This document shows positions 26,776 to 35,732 of a stretch of 64,000 nucleotides of DNA, in pieces. A program made the translations under genes and the position numbers. A model generated the notes under the pieces. The model made no database searches. It was not told the origin of the DNA and worked only from the letters and a program-made list of their open reading frames with translations. The stretch comes from Palsa-504 sp963787645 (GTDB taxonomy: Bacteria > Actinomycetota > Actinomycetes > Streptosporangiales > Streptosporangiaceae): positions 1,116,001-1,180,000 of the forward strand of contig CAWBDS010000011.1 of the NCBI GenBank assembly GCA_963787645.1, read 5' to 3'. Numbering within the stretch: the first letter of the stretch is position 1; every line of letters starts with the position of its first letter.

Positions 26776-28293
26776 TCAGGCGGGGGTGATGCCGTGGCGG
26801 CGGCGGGGTGGGGTGCGGTCGCGGTGGCGGGCGATGGCGAAGCGGCGGGTTAGTTCGGCGCGCAGGTCTTCGGGTTCTACTACGTCATCGACGACGAGTT
26901 CGGAGGCCAGGCGGAGGATGTCGATGTCCTGCTCGTAGTCGCGGCGCAGGCGGTCGGTCTCGGCGGCGCGCTCGGTTTCGTCGGCGATCTGGTCGAGCTT
27001 GTTGGCGTAGACGGCGTTGACCGCGGCTTCGGCGCCCATGACGGCGATCTTGGCCGTGGGCAGGGCCAGGGTCGCGTCCGGCTCGAAGCCCGGGCCCGCC
27101 ATGGCGTACAGGCCGGCGCCGTACGCCTTGCGGACCACCACGCAGATCTTGGGCACGGTGGCGTCGGACATGGCGGCGATCATCTTGGCGCCATGCCGGA
27201 TGATGCCCTGGCGTTCCACGGCGGTGCCGACCATGAAGCCGGGCACGTCGGCCAGGAACAGCAGCGGGATGCCGAACGCGTCGCAGGTCTGGATGAACCG
27301 GGCCGACTTGTCCGCGGAGTCGACGAACAGCACCCCGCCCTTGAACATCGGGTTGTTGGCGATGATGCCGATGACCTGGCCGTCCAGACGGGCGAAGCCG
27401 GTGACCACCTCGCGGGCCCACAGCGCGTGGATCTCGAAGAACGAATCCTCGTCGGCCAGGCCGCGGATGAACCGGCGCATGTCGAAGGCCTGGCGCTCGC
27501 TCTCCGGAACCAGGGCCCGCAAATCCACGAGCTTGGGACCCCGGGCCGCAACCACGGGCAGCGGGGCGGACCAGTTCTGCGGCAGGTAGGACAGGTACGA
27601 CCGCACCGCGGCCAGCGCGTCCTGCTCGGTGGCGGCCAGCAGGTGCCCGCTGCCGGACACCGTGCAGTGCAGCCGGGCGCCGCCCATCTCCTCCAGCGTG
27701 GTCTTCTCGCTGACCACCATCTCGACCATCCGCGGGCTGCCCAGGTACATCGAGGCGTTGCCGTCCACCATCGCGGTGAAGTCGCAGAACGCCGGGATGT
27801 ACGCGCCGCCCGCCGCCGACGGGCCGAACAGCGCGCAGACCTGCGGGATCGAACCGGAGGCGCGGATCTGAGTGCGGAAAATACGCCCGGCGCCCCGGCG
27901 GCCGGGGAACATCTGGACCTGGTCGGTGATCCGGGCTCCGGCCGAGTCGACCAGGTAGACCATGGGGATGGCGGTCTCGTAGGCCTTCTCGATGATCCGG
28001 ATGATCTTCTCCACGGTGCGCGCGCCCCAGGACCCGGCCTTGACCGTGGAGTCGTTGGCCATCAGCGCGACCGGGCGGCCGTCGATCAGGGCGGTACCGG
28101 TGACCACGCCGTCGGCGGGCAGGCCGTCGGCCAGCGCGTTGGCGTACCGGCCGTCCTCGGTGAAGCTGCCCTCGTCGATCAGTGCGTCGATCCGCTGGCG
28201 GGCAAAGAGCTTACCGCGGGCCGCGGCGGCCTCGTGGTAACGGGTGGCGCCGCCGCGTTCGATGGTCTCGCGGAGCTTGGGGAAGTCAGTCAT
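26776..28293 (-). CDS. Acyl-CoA carboxylase carboxyltransferase (beta) subunit
   Basis: Carboxyltransferase of 505 residues, the half of a biotin-dependent carboxylase that moves CO2 from biotin to an acyl-CoA. Oxyanion-hole glycines are seen in GPSAAGGAYIPAFCDF (first half) and RKAYGAGLYAMAG (second half). Its ATG overlaps the TGA of the HMG-CoA lyase gene. That pairing suggests methylcrotonyl-CoA carboxylase and leucine breakdown; the alpha (biotin) subunit is not in this window, and the substrate could instead be propionyl- or geranyl-CoA. Confidence 0.88.
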   Translation of the reverse strand: MTDFPKLRETIERGGATRYHEAAAARGKLFARQRIDALIDEGSFTEDGRYANALADGLPADGVVTGTALIDGRPVALMANDSTVKAGSWGARTVEKIIRIIEKAYETAIPMVYLVDSAGARITDQVQMFPGRRGAGRIFRTQIRASGSIPQVCALFGPSAAGGAYIPAFCDFTAMVDGNASMYLGSPRMVEMVVSEKTTLEEMGGARLHCTVSGSGHLLAATEQDALAAVRSYLSYLPQNWSAPLPVVAARGPKLVDLRALVPESERQAFDMRRFIRGLADEDSFFEIHALWAREVVTGFARLDGQVIGIIANNPMFKGGVLFVDSADKSARFIQTCDAFGIPLLFLADVPGFMVGTAVERQGIIRHGAKMIAAMSDATVPKICVVVRKAYGAGLYAMAGPGFEPDATLALPTAKIAVMGAEAAVNAVYANKLDQIADETERAAETDRLRRDYEQDIDILRLASELVVDDVVEPEDLRAELTRRFAIARHRDRTPPRRRHGITPA

Positions 28294-29204
28294 GAGGGAA
28301 TTGTCCTGGTGCGGGGGCCGGCTCGCAGGACCTGGGAGGGCAGGGTGCGGCCGACGATTTCTTCGGCTTCGGCGGCGGCGGCGATCATGGCCTCCAGGTC
28401 GATGCCGGTGGCCACGCCCATGTCCTCGACCATGTGTACCAGTTCCTCGGTGGCGATGTTGCCGGTCGCGCCGGGGGCGTAGGGGCAGCCGCCCAGGCCG
28501 CCGACCGAGGCGTCGAAGTCGGCCACGCCGAGTTCCAGGGCGGCCAGCACGTTGGCCAGCCCGGTGCCGCGGGTGTTGTGGAAGTGCAGGTTCAGCGCCG
28601 TATCGGGATGGGCCGAACGAAACGCCCCGACCAGCGCCCGCACCCGGGTCGGCGTGGCCATGCCGGTCGTGTCGCCGAACGAGGACGAGTCGGCCCCGTC
28701 GGCCAGGGCCCGCCCGGCCACCTGCACCACCCGGCTGACCGGCACGTCGCCCTCGTACGGGCAGCCCCAGGCGGTGGACACGATGACCTGCACGGTCGCG
28801 CCGCGCTGGTGAGCGACCGAGATGATCTCCGCGATCTCGTCCAGCGACTGCCCGGTGGAGCGGTTCACGTTCTTGCGGTTGTGCGTCTCCGAAGCCGACA
28901 CGACCGCCTCGAGCTCGGTGAAGCCGACGTCGAGGGCGCGCTGGGCCCCTCGGAGGTTCGGGACCAGGGCGGAATAGCGGACCGACGGCGCCCGGGCGGC
29001 GCGCTTCCACACCTCGTCGGCGTCGGCCATCTGCGGGATGGCCGACGGCCGGACGAACGACACGGCCTCGATGCGCTGCACGCCGGTGGCGGACAGCCGG
29101 TCCAGCAGCGCCACCTTGGCGTCGGTCGGCACCGGGTCCTCGTTCTGCAGTCCGTCCCGCGGCCCGACCTCGCGGACCGAGATCCGCTCCGGCAGCTCAG
29201 TCAT
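28290..29204 (-). CDS. Hydroxymethylglutaryl-CoA lyase
   Basis: 304 residues of the HMGL-like TIM-barrel family, splitting HMG-CoA to acetyl-CoA and acetoacetate. Seen: VREVGPRDGLQNE with the catalytic Arg-Asp near 14-15, the metal histidines in NLHFHNTRG, and GGLGGCPYAPGATGN with the active-site cysteine. It precedes the carboxyltransferase by a 4-base overlap, a leucine/isovalerate catabolic pairing. The first four codons (MTEL) start 123 bases from the divergent sulfotransferase-like gene. Confidence 0.93.
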   Translation of the reverse strand: MTELPERISVREVGPRDGLQNEDPVPTDAKVALLDRLSATGVQRIEAVSFVRPSAIPQMADADEVWKRAARAPSVRYSALVPNLRGAQRALDVGFTELEAVVSASETHNRKNVNRSTGQSLDEIAEIISVAHQRGATVQVIVSTAWGCPYEGDVPVSRVVQVAGRALADGADSSSFGDTTGMATPTRVRALVGAFRSAHPDTALNLHFHNTRGTGLANVLAALELGVADFDASVGGLGGCPYAPGATGNIATEELVHMVEDMGVATGIDLEAMIAAAAEAEEIVGRTLPSQVLRAGPRTRTIPS

Positions 29205-29327
29205 GCCTCCAGGCTAACCGGACCTGGGAACCAGCTGAGCGGACCGCCCAGGATGGGGCTGCACATTCAGCCGACGCTGCGGAAATATTAAGGTCAGCCT
29301 GCTAAAACTAAGAGCGGAGGTGCGGAG

Positions 29328-30899
29328 TTGGACACACCGAGATTGACCCGCCGGCAGCTGCTCGGCGGCGGCACGGTCCTGGGCGCGAGCGGACTGACCC
29401 TGGCCGCCCTGGGCGGGTACGCCTGGCCGCACCCGGCCGCGGCGGCCACCACGGACGGGGCGCTTCCCGCGGCCCCGGCCACGCCGGACGACGCGCGCGG
29501 CGTCCTGCACTTCGTCAGCCGCCCGGACCTGACCCCGCCCGCGCTGACCATCGCCCATCACGGCCGCACGGCGGCCGGGGCCTCGGACCCGCCGTTCTTC
29601 ATCTTGACCCCGTCCGGCTATCCCCTGACCGGGCCCGGGACGCCCGGACTGATGATCCTGGACCGGCACGGCGGCATCGTCTGGTACTCCCCGAACACCG
29701 GGTTCCCGGCCGCCAAGGGCATGGGCCGGGTCGACCTCAAGGTCCAGACCTACCGGGGCAAGCCCGTGCTCACCTGGTGGCAGGGCCAGATCAACAAGGG
29801 CACCGGACAGGGCCAGGCGATCATCGCCGACACCTCGTACCGGACCATCGCCACGGTCAAGGGCGGGAACGGGCTCCAGGTCGACCTGCACGAGTTCGTC
29901 ATCACCCCGCAGAACACCGCGCTGGTCACCGCGGTCACGCCGGTGACCGCGAACCTGTCCGGGGTGGGCGGCTCCAAGCAGGGCGTGGCCCTGGCCGGGG
30001 TGATCCAGGAGATCGACATCTCCTCGGGCCGGGTGCTGTTCGAGTGGAACAGCATCGACCACGTCCCGGTGACCGACACCTACGTGCCGCTGGCCGGCGC
30101 CGGGACCAAGGCCGAGCCGTTCGACTACTTCCACCCCAACTCGATCTCGATCGCCTCCGACGGCAGCTTGCTGCTCTCGGCCCGCAACACCAGCACGGTC
30201 TACAAGATCGAGCGGCCCAGCGGCAAGGTCAGCTGGCAGCTCAGCGGCAAGCGGTCGAGCTTCAAGATGGGCTCGGGGGCGACGTTCTGGTTCCAGCACC
30301 ACGTCCTGCCGCAGGGCGCGGACACGCTGAGCATCTTCGACGACGGCGGTTCCCCGCCGGTCAAGGAGCGGCAGTCCCGGGCCATCCTGCTGCACCTGGA
30401 CACCAGCGCCATGCGGGCCACGCTGCAGCGCAGCTACGTCCACCCGGCGGGCCTGGCCGCCGCCAACCAGGGCAGCATGCAGGTGCTGGCCGATGGCGAG
30501 GTGCTGGTCGGCTGGGGCAACCTGCCGTACTTCTCGCAGTTCACCGAGAACGGGACGCTGATCCTGGACGGCCAGTTCCCGATCGGTGACCAGTCCTACC
30601 GGGCCTTCACCGCGGCCTGGACCGGGCACCCGACGGACCAGCCCGCCGCCGCGGCGCGGGTGAATCCGGCCGGGGGTTCGGTCGTCTACGCCAGCTGGAA
30701 CGGGGCGACCGAGGTGCAGACCTGGACGGTCATGGCCGGGAGGACGTCGGGCGCGCTGTCGCACATCGGCTCCCAGCGGCGCAGCGGCTTCGAGACGATG
30801 ATCACGGTGAACTCGGCCGGACCGTACTTCGCGGTGAAGGCGCTGGACAGCGCAAACCACGTGCTCGGCCGGTCGCCGACGGTACGGGTGCGGAGCTAG
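29328..30899 (+). CDS. Tat-exported arylsulfotransferase-like protein
   Basis: 523 residues. TTG start with GGAGG ahead. Signal peptide with twin arginines (LTRRQLLGGG, residues 6-15), hydrophobic core and an AAAA cleavage region near 40. The body has the ASST-type beta-propeller blocks (LMILDRHGGIVWYSP, DLHEFVITPQNTAL, HPNSISIASDGSLLLSARNT, FWFQHHVLP). ASST enzymes transfer sulfate between phenols; in actinobacteria many homologues have unknown substrates. Its TAG shares a CTAG with the stop of the convergent PH-domain gene. Confidence 0.88.
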   Translation: MDTPRLTRRQLLGGGTVLGASGLTLAALGGYAWPHPAAAATTDGALPAAPATPDDARGVLHFVSRPDLTPPALTIAHHGRTAAGASDPPFFILTPSGYPLTGPGTPGLMILDRHGGIVWYSPNTGFPAAKGMGRVDLKVQTYRGKPVLTWWQGQINKGTGQGQAIIADTSYRTIATVKGGNGLQVDLHEFVITPQNTALVTAVTPVTANLSGVGGSKQGVALAGVIQEIDISSGRVLFEWNSIDHVPVTDTYVPLAGAGTKAEPFDYFHPNSISIASDGSLLLSARNTSTVYKIERPSGKVSWQLSGKRSSFKMGSGATFWFQHHVLPQGADTLSIFDDGGSPPVKERQSRAILLHLDTSAMRATLQRSYVHPAGLAAANQGSMQVLADGEVLVGWGNLPYFSQFTENGTLILDGQFPIGDQSYRAFTAAWTGHPTDQPAAAARVNPAGGSVVYASWNGATEVQTWTVMAGRTSGALSHIGSQRRSGFETMITVNSAGPYFAVKALDSANHVLGRSPTVRVRS

Positions 30900-31414
30900 G
30901 GCAGGTTCCTCTGGTCCCGTTCCAGGCGCCGCTGCTCGTCCTCGACCAGCCGGAACAGGGTGGCCTGCACGTCGGCCACGTGCGGGATGTCGCGCAGCAC
31001 GATCTGGCCGTGCTCCCCGGCTGACTCGACCACCAGCCGCCCGGCGCCGAGCAGCCGGTCGAGCGGGCCCTTCTCGAACGACACGTCGTTGATCCTGGTC
31101 AGCGGGATGTCACGGCCGCGCCGGGTGACGATGCCGAACCGGGTCCGCAGCCGCTTGGTGGTCAGCTCGTAACTCGTGGTCCGCCAGCGCAGCACCGGCA
31201 CGATCAGCCACACCATCAAGAACAGCACCGCGACGACGGCCACCGCGCCGCGGGTCGCGACGGCCGCCGCGCCGGACGGGATAAGCACCTCGGCGACCAG
31301 CGCGACGGCCACCACCAGCACCGCGACCAGGGTCGGGCGGATCAGCGTCTTCCAGTGCGGGTGCAGCAGCAGCACGGGCTGCTCGCCGGCGGCCAGTGAC
31401 GACTCACGATCCAT
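30896..31414 (-). CDS. PH-domain membrane protein
   Basis: 172 residues: short N-terminus, two hydrophobic helices (about 24-46 and 55-75), then a bacterial PH (bPH2) domain with YELTTKRLRTRFGIVTRRG and DIPLTRINDVSFEKG. These small proteins are common next to birA and acyl-CoA carboxylase genes in actinobacteria; their role is not known. ATG 31423 is an alternative start. Convergent with the sulfotransferase-like gene, overlapping by four bases. Confidence 0.88.
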   Translation of the reverse strand: MDRESSLAAGEQPVLLLHPHWKTLIRPTLVAVLVVAVALVAEVLIPSGAAAVATRGAVAVVAVLFLMVWLIVPVLRWRTTSYELTTKRLRTRFGIVTRRGRDIPLTRINDVSFEKGPLDRLLGAGRLVVESAGEHGQIVLRDIPHVADVQATLFRLVEDEQRRLERDQRNLP

Positions 31415-31445
31415 ACGCCACATAGTGGCACGCACTGACCAGTGC

Positions 31446-32249
31446 TCAGCGCAGGTGCACGATGTCGCCCGCGGCCACCGGCCGGTCGGGGCCGGACGGC
31501 ACGCTGAGCAGCAGCCTGCCGTCCGCGTCCACCCCGGCCGCCACGCCGTCGAGCGTCCGGCCGCCGGGCAGTTCGACCCGGACGCGACGGCCGAGGGTGG
31601 CGCACCAGCGGGTGTACTCGGCACGCAGGCCGGACCGTTCGGCATCCCCGAAAACCCGGGACCAGGTCCGGTACCTGCGTTCCAGGCCAGCCAGGACGGC
31701 GGCCAGCAGGGCGACCCGGTCGAGGACCGGCGAGCCCGCCAGGCGCAGCGAGGTGGCGGGCAGCGCGCCCGGGCCGGGCGGCGGGAGGTCGGGCGGCTCG
31801 GTGGACACGTTGAGGCCGATGCCGATCACCACCGCGTCGCCGGCCGACTCGGCCAGCAGGCCGGCCAGCTTGGCCGATCCGAGCAGCACGTCGTTGGGCC
31901 ATTTGAGCTGGGCGTCCAGGCCGGTCACGTCGCGGACCGCGGCGGCCACGGCCACCCCGGCCAGCAGCGGCAGCCAGCCCAGCCGGGCCCGGGGCACCTG
32001 GACCGGGCGCAGCAGCAACGAGAAGGTCAGAGCGGCGTGCGGCGGGGCGGTCCAGGTCCGGCCCAGCCGGCCGCGGCCGGCGCTTTGCTGCTCGGCGACC
32101 AGCACGGTGCCTTCGGGCGCGCCGTCGGCCACGCGGGCCAGCAGGTCGGCGTTGGTCGAGCCGGTGACCGGGACCACCTCGACGGTGCGCCACATGCCCC
32201 CGGCCACGGCCTGCCGCGCGGCCGCGGCGTCGAGCAGGGTCTCAGTCAC
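31446..32249 (-). CDS. birA: Biotin--[acetyl-CoA-carboxylase] ligase
   Basis: 267 residues, attaching biotin to carboxylase carrier domains through biotinyl-AMP. Catalytic parts: STNADLL, the GRGRLGRTW biotin/ATP loop, KWPNDVLL, and GIGLNV. There is no N-terminal DNA-binding domain, so it is a class I ligase and not a repressor. GTG 32249 overlaps the stop of the alaX gene (GTGACTGA). The context with pccB and accE nearby fits its job. Confidence 0.94.
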   Translation of the reverse strand: MTETLLDAAAARQAVAGGMWRTVEVVPVTGSTNADLLARVADGAPEGTVLVAEQQSAGRGRLGRTWTAPPHAALTFSLLLRPVQVPRARLGWLPLLAGVAVAAAVRDVTGLDAQLKWPNDVLLGSAKLAGLLAESAGDAVVIGIGLNVSTEPPDLPPPGPGALPATSLRLAGSPVLDRVALLAAVLAGLERRYRTWSRVFGDAERSGLRAEYTRWCATLGRRVRVELPGGRTLDGVAAGVDADGRLLLSVPSGPDRPVAAGDIVHLR

Positions 32250-32973
32250 CGATGCGGATGCGCAGGCGGCGGAAGCCCTTGCCCTTGCTCTCGATCTTGA
32301 CCACCTCGATGCGGCCGACCGCCGCGGTCGAAGCCACGTGGGTGCCGCCGTCGGCCTGCTGGTCCAGGCCGACGATGTCGATGATCCGGACCTCCCTGAC
32401 CTCCGGCGGGACCAGGTTGGTGGCGGTGCGGATGATGTCGGGCAGGGCGAAGGCCTCGTCGCGAGGGAGCACGCGCGCGTCGATCCGGCGGTCCGCACTG
32501 ATCTCGGCGTTGCAGGCCGCCTCGACCGCGTCCCGGAAGCCCTCGGGCACGTCGGGCAGGTTGAAGTCCATCCGCGCGGTCAGCGGCTCCATGTTGCCCC
32601 CGGTGACCAGCGCCCCGAAGTCCCGGAACACCACGCCGCACAGCACGTGCAGGCCGGAGTGGGTGCGCATCAGCGCGGTGCGGCGCTCGTCCTCGACCGC
32701 GCCGTGCACCGCGGTGCCGACCGGGGGCAGCGGGTCACCTTCGGCCGGGATCAGGTACAGGTCATCGCCCTTGCGCGCGCCGGTGATGCGGGTCTGCACG
32801 CCGCCCCACAGCAGCACGCCGTGGTCCGGCGGCTGGCCGCCGCCGCCGGGGTAGAACGCCGACCGGTCCAGGACGATCCCCTCGGCGTCGGCCGCGAGCA
32901 CCGCGGCGTCCCATTCCCGCAGCGTCTGATCGTCCAGTTCGAGCCGGTGCGTGCGCCACTCGGTGTCACTCAT
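32242..32973 (-). CDS. alaX: Alanyl-tRNA editing protein AlaX
   Basis: 243 residues, a free-standing editing domain that hydrolyses mischarged Ser- or Gly-tRNA(Ala). The zinc ligands are seen in RTHSGLHVL (HxxxH, near 104-108) and in QQADGGTHVA; the usual cysteine of the second pair is replaced by a Gln/Asp-rich context. FYPGGGGQP near 41 is the glycine-rich motif shared with AlaRS. It sits between ppc and birA. Confidence 0.88.
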   Translation of the reverse strand: MSDTEWRTHRLELDDQTLREWDAAVLAADAEGIVLDRSAFYPGGGGQPPDHGVLLWGGVQTRITGARKGDDLYLIPAEGDPLPPVGTAVHGAVEDERRTALMRTHSGLHVLCGVVFRDFGALVTGGNMEPLTARMDFNLPDVPEGFRDAVEAACNAEISADRRIDARVLPRDEAFALPDIIRTATNLVPPEVREVRIIDIVGLDQQADGGTHVASTAAVGRIEVVKIESKGKGFRRLRIRIGD

Positions 32974-32983
32974 GCAGGCGAGC

Positions 32984-35668
32984 CTAGCCGGTGTTCTGCA
33001 GGCCGGCCGCGACTCCGTTGACGGTGAGCAGGAGCAGCCGTTCCACCCGCTCCCGGTCTTGTTCGTGCGATGGTGCGCGGAGCGCGGACAGGGCGCGGAG
33101 CTGCAGGTAGGACAGGGCGTCCACGTAGGGGTCGCGGAGCGCGACGGCCCGGGACAGCACCGGCCGGTCGGCCAGCAGCCGGTCGTGACCGGTCACGGCG
33201 AGCACCAGGCGTTTGGTCAGGTCGTACTCGGCGAGCACCAGGGCGGTCAGGTCGTCCCGGCCGCCCAGGGCCAGGTAGCGGGAGGCGATCGGCCGGTCGG
33301 TCTTGGCCAGGCTCATCTCGGCGTTGTCGAGCAGCACGCGGAACAGGGGCCACTCGCGGTACGCGCGGCGCAGCACGCCCGTGCCGTCGTGGTCGCGCTC
33401 GATCGCGGCCAGGCCGCTGCCCAGCCCGAACCAGCCGGGCAGGTTGACCCGGGTCTGCGACCAGGCGAACACCCAGGGGATGGCGCGCAGATCGTCCAGG
33501 TCCATCTGCCGCGCGGGCTCGGCCAGGCCGCGCTTGGCCGGACGCGAGCCGATGCGCAGGCCGCCGATCTCGCCCAGCGGGCTGATCCGGGCGAACCAAT
33601 CGGCGAACCCGTCCGCCTCGACCAGGCCGCGGAAGGTCGCGCAGGCGGCCTGGTCGATCCGGTCGGCGATGGTGCGGTAGCTGGCCGCCGCGGCCGCGGT
33701 GCGGTCGGCCCGCTTGTGCGACGAGGCGAGCAGCACGGCGGAGCTGACCTGTTCCAGGTGGCGCTGGGCGATGGCCCGCTGGCCGTACCGGGCGAAGATG
33801 ACCTCGCCCTGCTCGGTGACCTTGAACGACCCGTTGACCGAGCCGGGCGCCTGGGCCAGCACCGCCCGCCCGGCCGGGCCGCCGCCCCGGCCCAGCGCGC
33901 CGCCGCGGCCGTGGAACAAGGTCAGCTTGATCCGGTGGGCCGCGGCCCATTCGGCCAGCCGGGCCTGGGTGTCGAACAGCCGCAGGGTGGCGCTGGCCGG
34001 GCCGAGTTCCTTGGCCGAGTCGGAGTAGCCGAGCATGGCCTCCAGGCGGCCGCCGGTTTGCGCGAGGCGGGCCGCCACCGGCGGGAGGTCGAGCATGCCG
34101 GTGAGCACGGCGGGCGCGTTGGCCAGGTCGATGGCGCTCTCGAACAGCGGCACCACGTCCAGGACGGGGACCCGGCCGCCGGCCGTGGCGTAGACCGCCA
34201 GCTCGTGGACCGCGGCGATGTCCTGCGCCGACCTGGTGAAGCTGATCACGTAGCGGTGGCAGGCGGCTACGCCGAACCGGTCCTGGATCCAGCCGATGGC
34301 CCGGAAGGTGGCTAGCACTTCCTGGGTTTCCGCGCTGCACTCGGTGCCGGTTTCTTCCCCGGGCGGGCCGGCGGCACGCAGCTCGCGCAGCACCCGGGCG
34401 TGCACCTGGCTGTGCTGGCGGACCTCCAGGCCGGCCAGGTGGAACCCGAACGTCTCGGCCTGCCAGATCAGGTTCTGCAGCTCGCCCGCGGCCTGGGTAA
34501 CGGCCCCGGCGGCGCTCAGCGAGTCCTGGACCACGCGCAGGTCGGTCAGGAGGTCAGCGGCCCCGGCATAGGCCAGGTCCGCGTTGCGCATCCGGGTGGC
34601 GTTGATCCGCTGGGCGGCGTACAGCAGGTAGGTGCGGTACGGCTCCTGCGGGGAGCGGGCCGCGATCTCGGCCAGCAGCTCGGGGTGGGCGGCGGCCGCG
34701 GCGGCCAGCGCGCGGCGCAGCCCCGCCGAGGGCGGAGTGGTGGCCTCGTGCAGGGTCAGCGCCCGGCCGACCCGGGTGGCGGCGGCCTCCAGCGCGCGCA
34801 GGATGTGGTCGGCCTGGATGGCGGCCGTCTCCCGGGTGACCTGCGCGGTCACGAACGGGTTGCCGTCCCGGTCGGCGCCCACCCAGCTGCCGAAGCGCAA
34901 GTAGGCGTGGACCGGCTGGTCGTCGCGGGCGTCCAGGGCCCGGTCGAGTTCGCGGTACACGGCGGGGACGACCCGGAACAGGGTCTCGTCGAACGCGGTC
35001 ATCACCGTGCGGACCTCGTCGATCGGGTCCATGGCCTTGACCCGCAGTTGCGAGGTCCGCCACAGCAGGTCGATGGTCTCGCGCAGGCCGCGGCGCGCTT
35101 CGGCGTGCTCGGCCGCCCCGGCCCGCTCGTCGTCGATGACGCTGAGCAACTCGCTGATCCGGCGCAGCACCGCCACCACGGCCCGGCGCCGGGCCTCGGT
35201 GGGATGCGCGGTCAGCACCAGGTGCACGCGCATGGCCTCGACCAGCTCGGTCAGCTGCGCGCGGCCCGCGTCGCGGTCCAGCTCGGCCACGGCGGCGGCC
35301 AGCGACTCGCGCACCGGCTCGGACCCCGCGTCGCGCTCGCGCAGCATCCGGATGCGCTGGTGCTCCTCGGCCAGGTTGGCCAGATGGAAGTACACGGTGA
35401 AGGCGCGGGCCACCTGCTCGGCCCGGTCCAGGTCCCACGAGGCGACCAGGGCCACGATCGCGTCGCCGGCGTCGTCGTTGAGGTCGCGGGCCTGGTAGCG
35501 GGCGTCGATCACCGCGTGGCGGAGCCGCTCCACGTCGGCCAGCAGGTCCGGGCCGGTTTTAGGGTCCGAATCACGGATCACCTCGCCGAGGATGTCGCCG
35601 AGCAGCCGGACGTCGCGTCGCATCGGCTCCGGTAGTTCGGCCCGGTCCCGGTTCCGATTCATGTTCAC
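32984..35668 (-). CDS. ppc: Phosphoenolpyruvate carboxylase
   Basis: 894 residues, the full length of bacterial PEPC, which makes oxaloacetate from PEP and bicarbonate to refill the TCA cycle. Catalytic histidine motif VLTAHPTEARRRAV near 152; FHGRGGALGRGGGP near 600 with the second essential motif; a C-terminal NTG, as in most family members. Start is GTG 35668 or ATG 35662; neither has a good RBS. Divergent from pccB over 64 bases. Confidence 0.97.
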   Translation of the reverse strand: MNMNRNRDRAELPEPMRRDVRLLGDILGEVIRDSDPKTGPDLLADVERLRHAVIDARYQARDLNDDAGDAIVALVASWDLDRAEQVARAFTVYFHLANLAEEHQRIRMLRERDAGSEPVRESLAAAVAELDRDAGRAQLTELVEAMRVHLVLTAHPTEARRRAVVAVLRRISELLSVIDDERAGAAEHAEARRGLRETIDLLWRTSQLRVKAMDPIDEVRTVMTAFDETLFRVVPAVYRELDRALDARDDQPVHAYLRFGSWVGADRDGNPFVTAQVTRETAAIQADHILRALEAAATRVGRALTLHEATTPPSAGLRRALAAAAAAHPELLAEIAARSPQEPYRTYLLYAAQRINATRMRNADLAYAGAADLLTDLRVVQDSLSAAGAVTQAAGELQNLIWQAETFGFHLAGLEVRQHSQVHARVLRELRAAGPPGEETGTECSAETQEVLATFRAIGWIQDRFGVAACHRYVISFTRSAQDIAAVHELAVYATAGGRVPVLDVVPLFESAIDLANAPAVLTGMLDLPPVAARLAQTGGRLEAMLGYSDSAKELGPASATLRLFDTQARLAEWAAAHRIKLTLFHGRGGALGRGGGPAGRAVLAQAPGSVNGSFKVTEQGEVIFARYGQRAIAQRHLEQVSSAVLLASSHKRADRTAAAAASYRTIADRIDQAACATFRGLVEADGFADWFARISPLGEIGGLRIGSRPAKRGLAEPARQMDLDDLRAIPWVFAWSQTRVNLPGWFGLGSGLAAIERDHDGTGVLRRAYREWPLFRVLLDNAEMSLAKTDRPIASRYLALGGRDDLTALVLAEYDLTKRLVLAVTGHDRLLADRPVLSRAVALRDPYVDALSYLQLRALSALRAPSHEQDRERVERLLLLTVNGVAAGLQNTG

Positions 35669-35732
35669 AGTGCTTCAACTCTCACGGGGCGAGCGTAATC
35701 CGCTCATGTGTCCAGCCCGTTAAATTGATGCC

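Noticed and set aside
29214..30860. Minus-strand ORF of about 550 codons opposite the sulfotransferase-like gene
   Set aside because: Shadow of the opposite codon bias; Arg/Gly/Val-rich and without a known motif or RBS.
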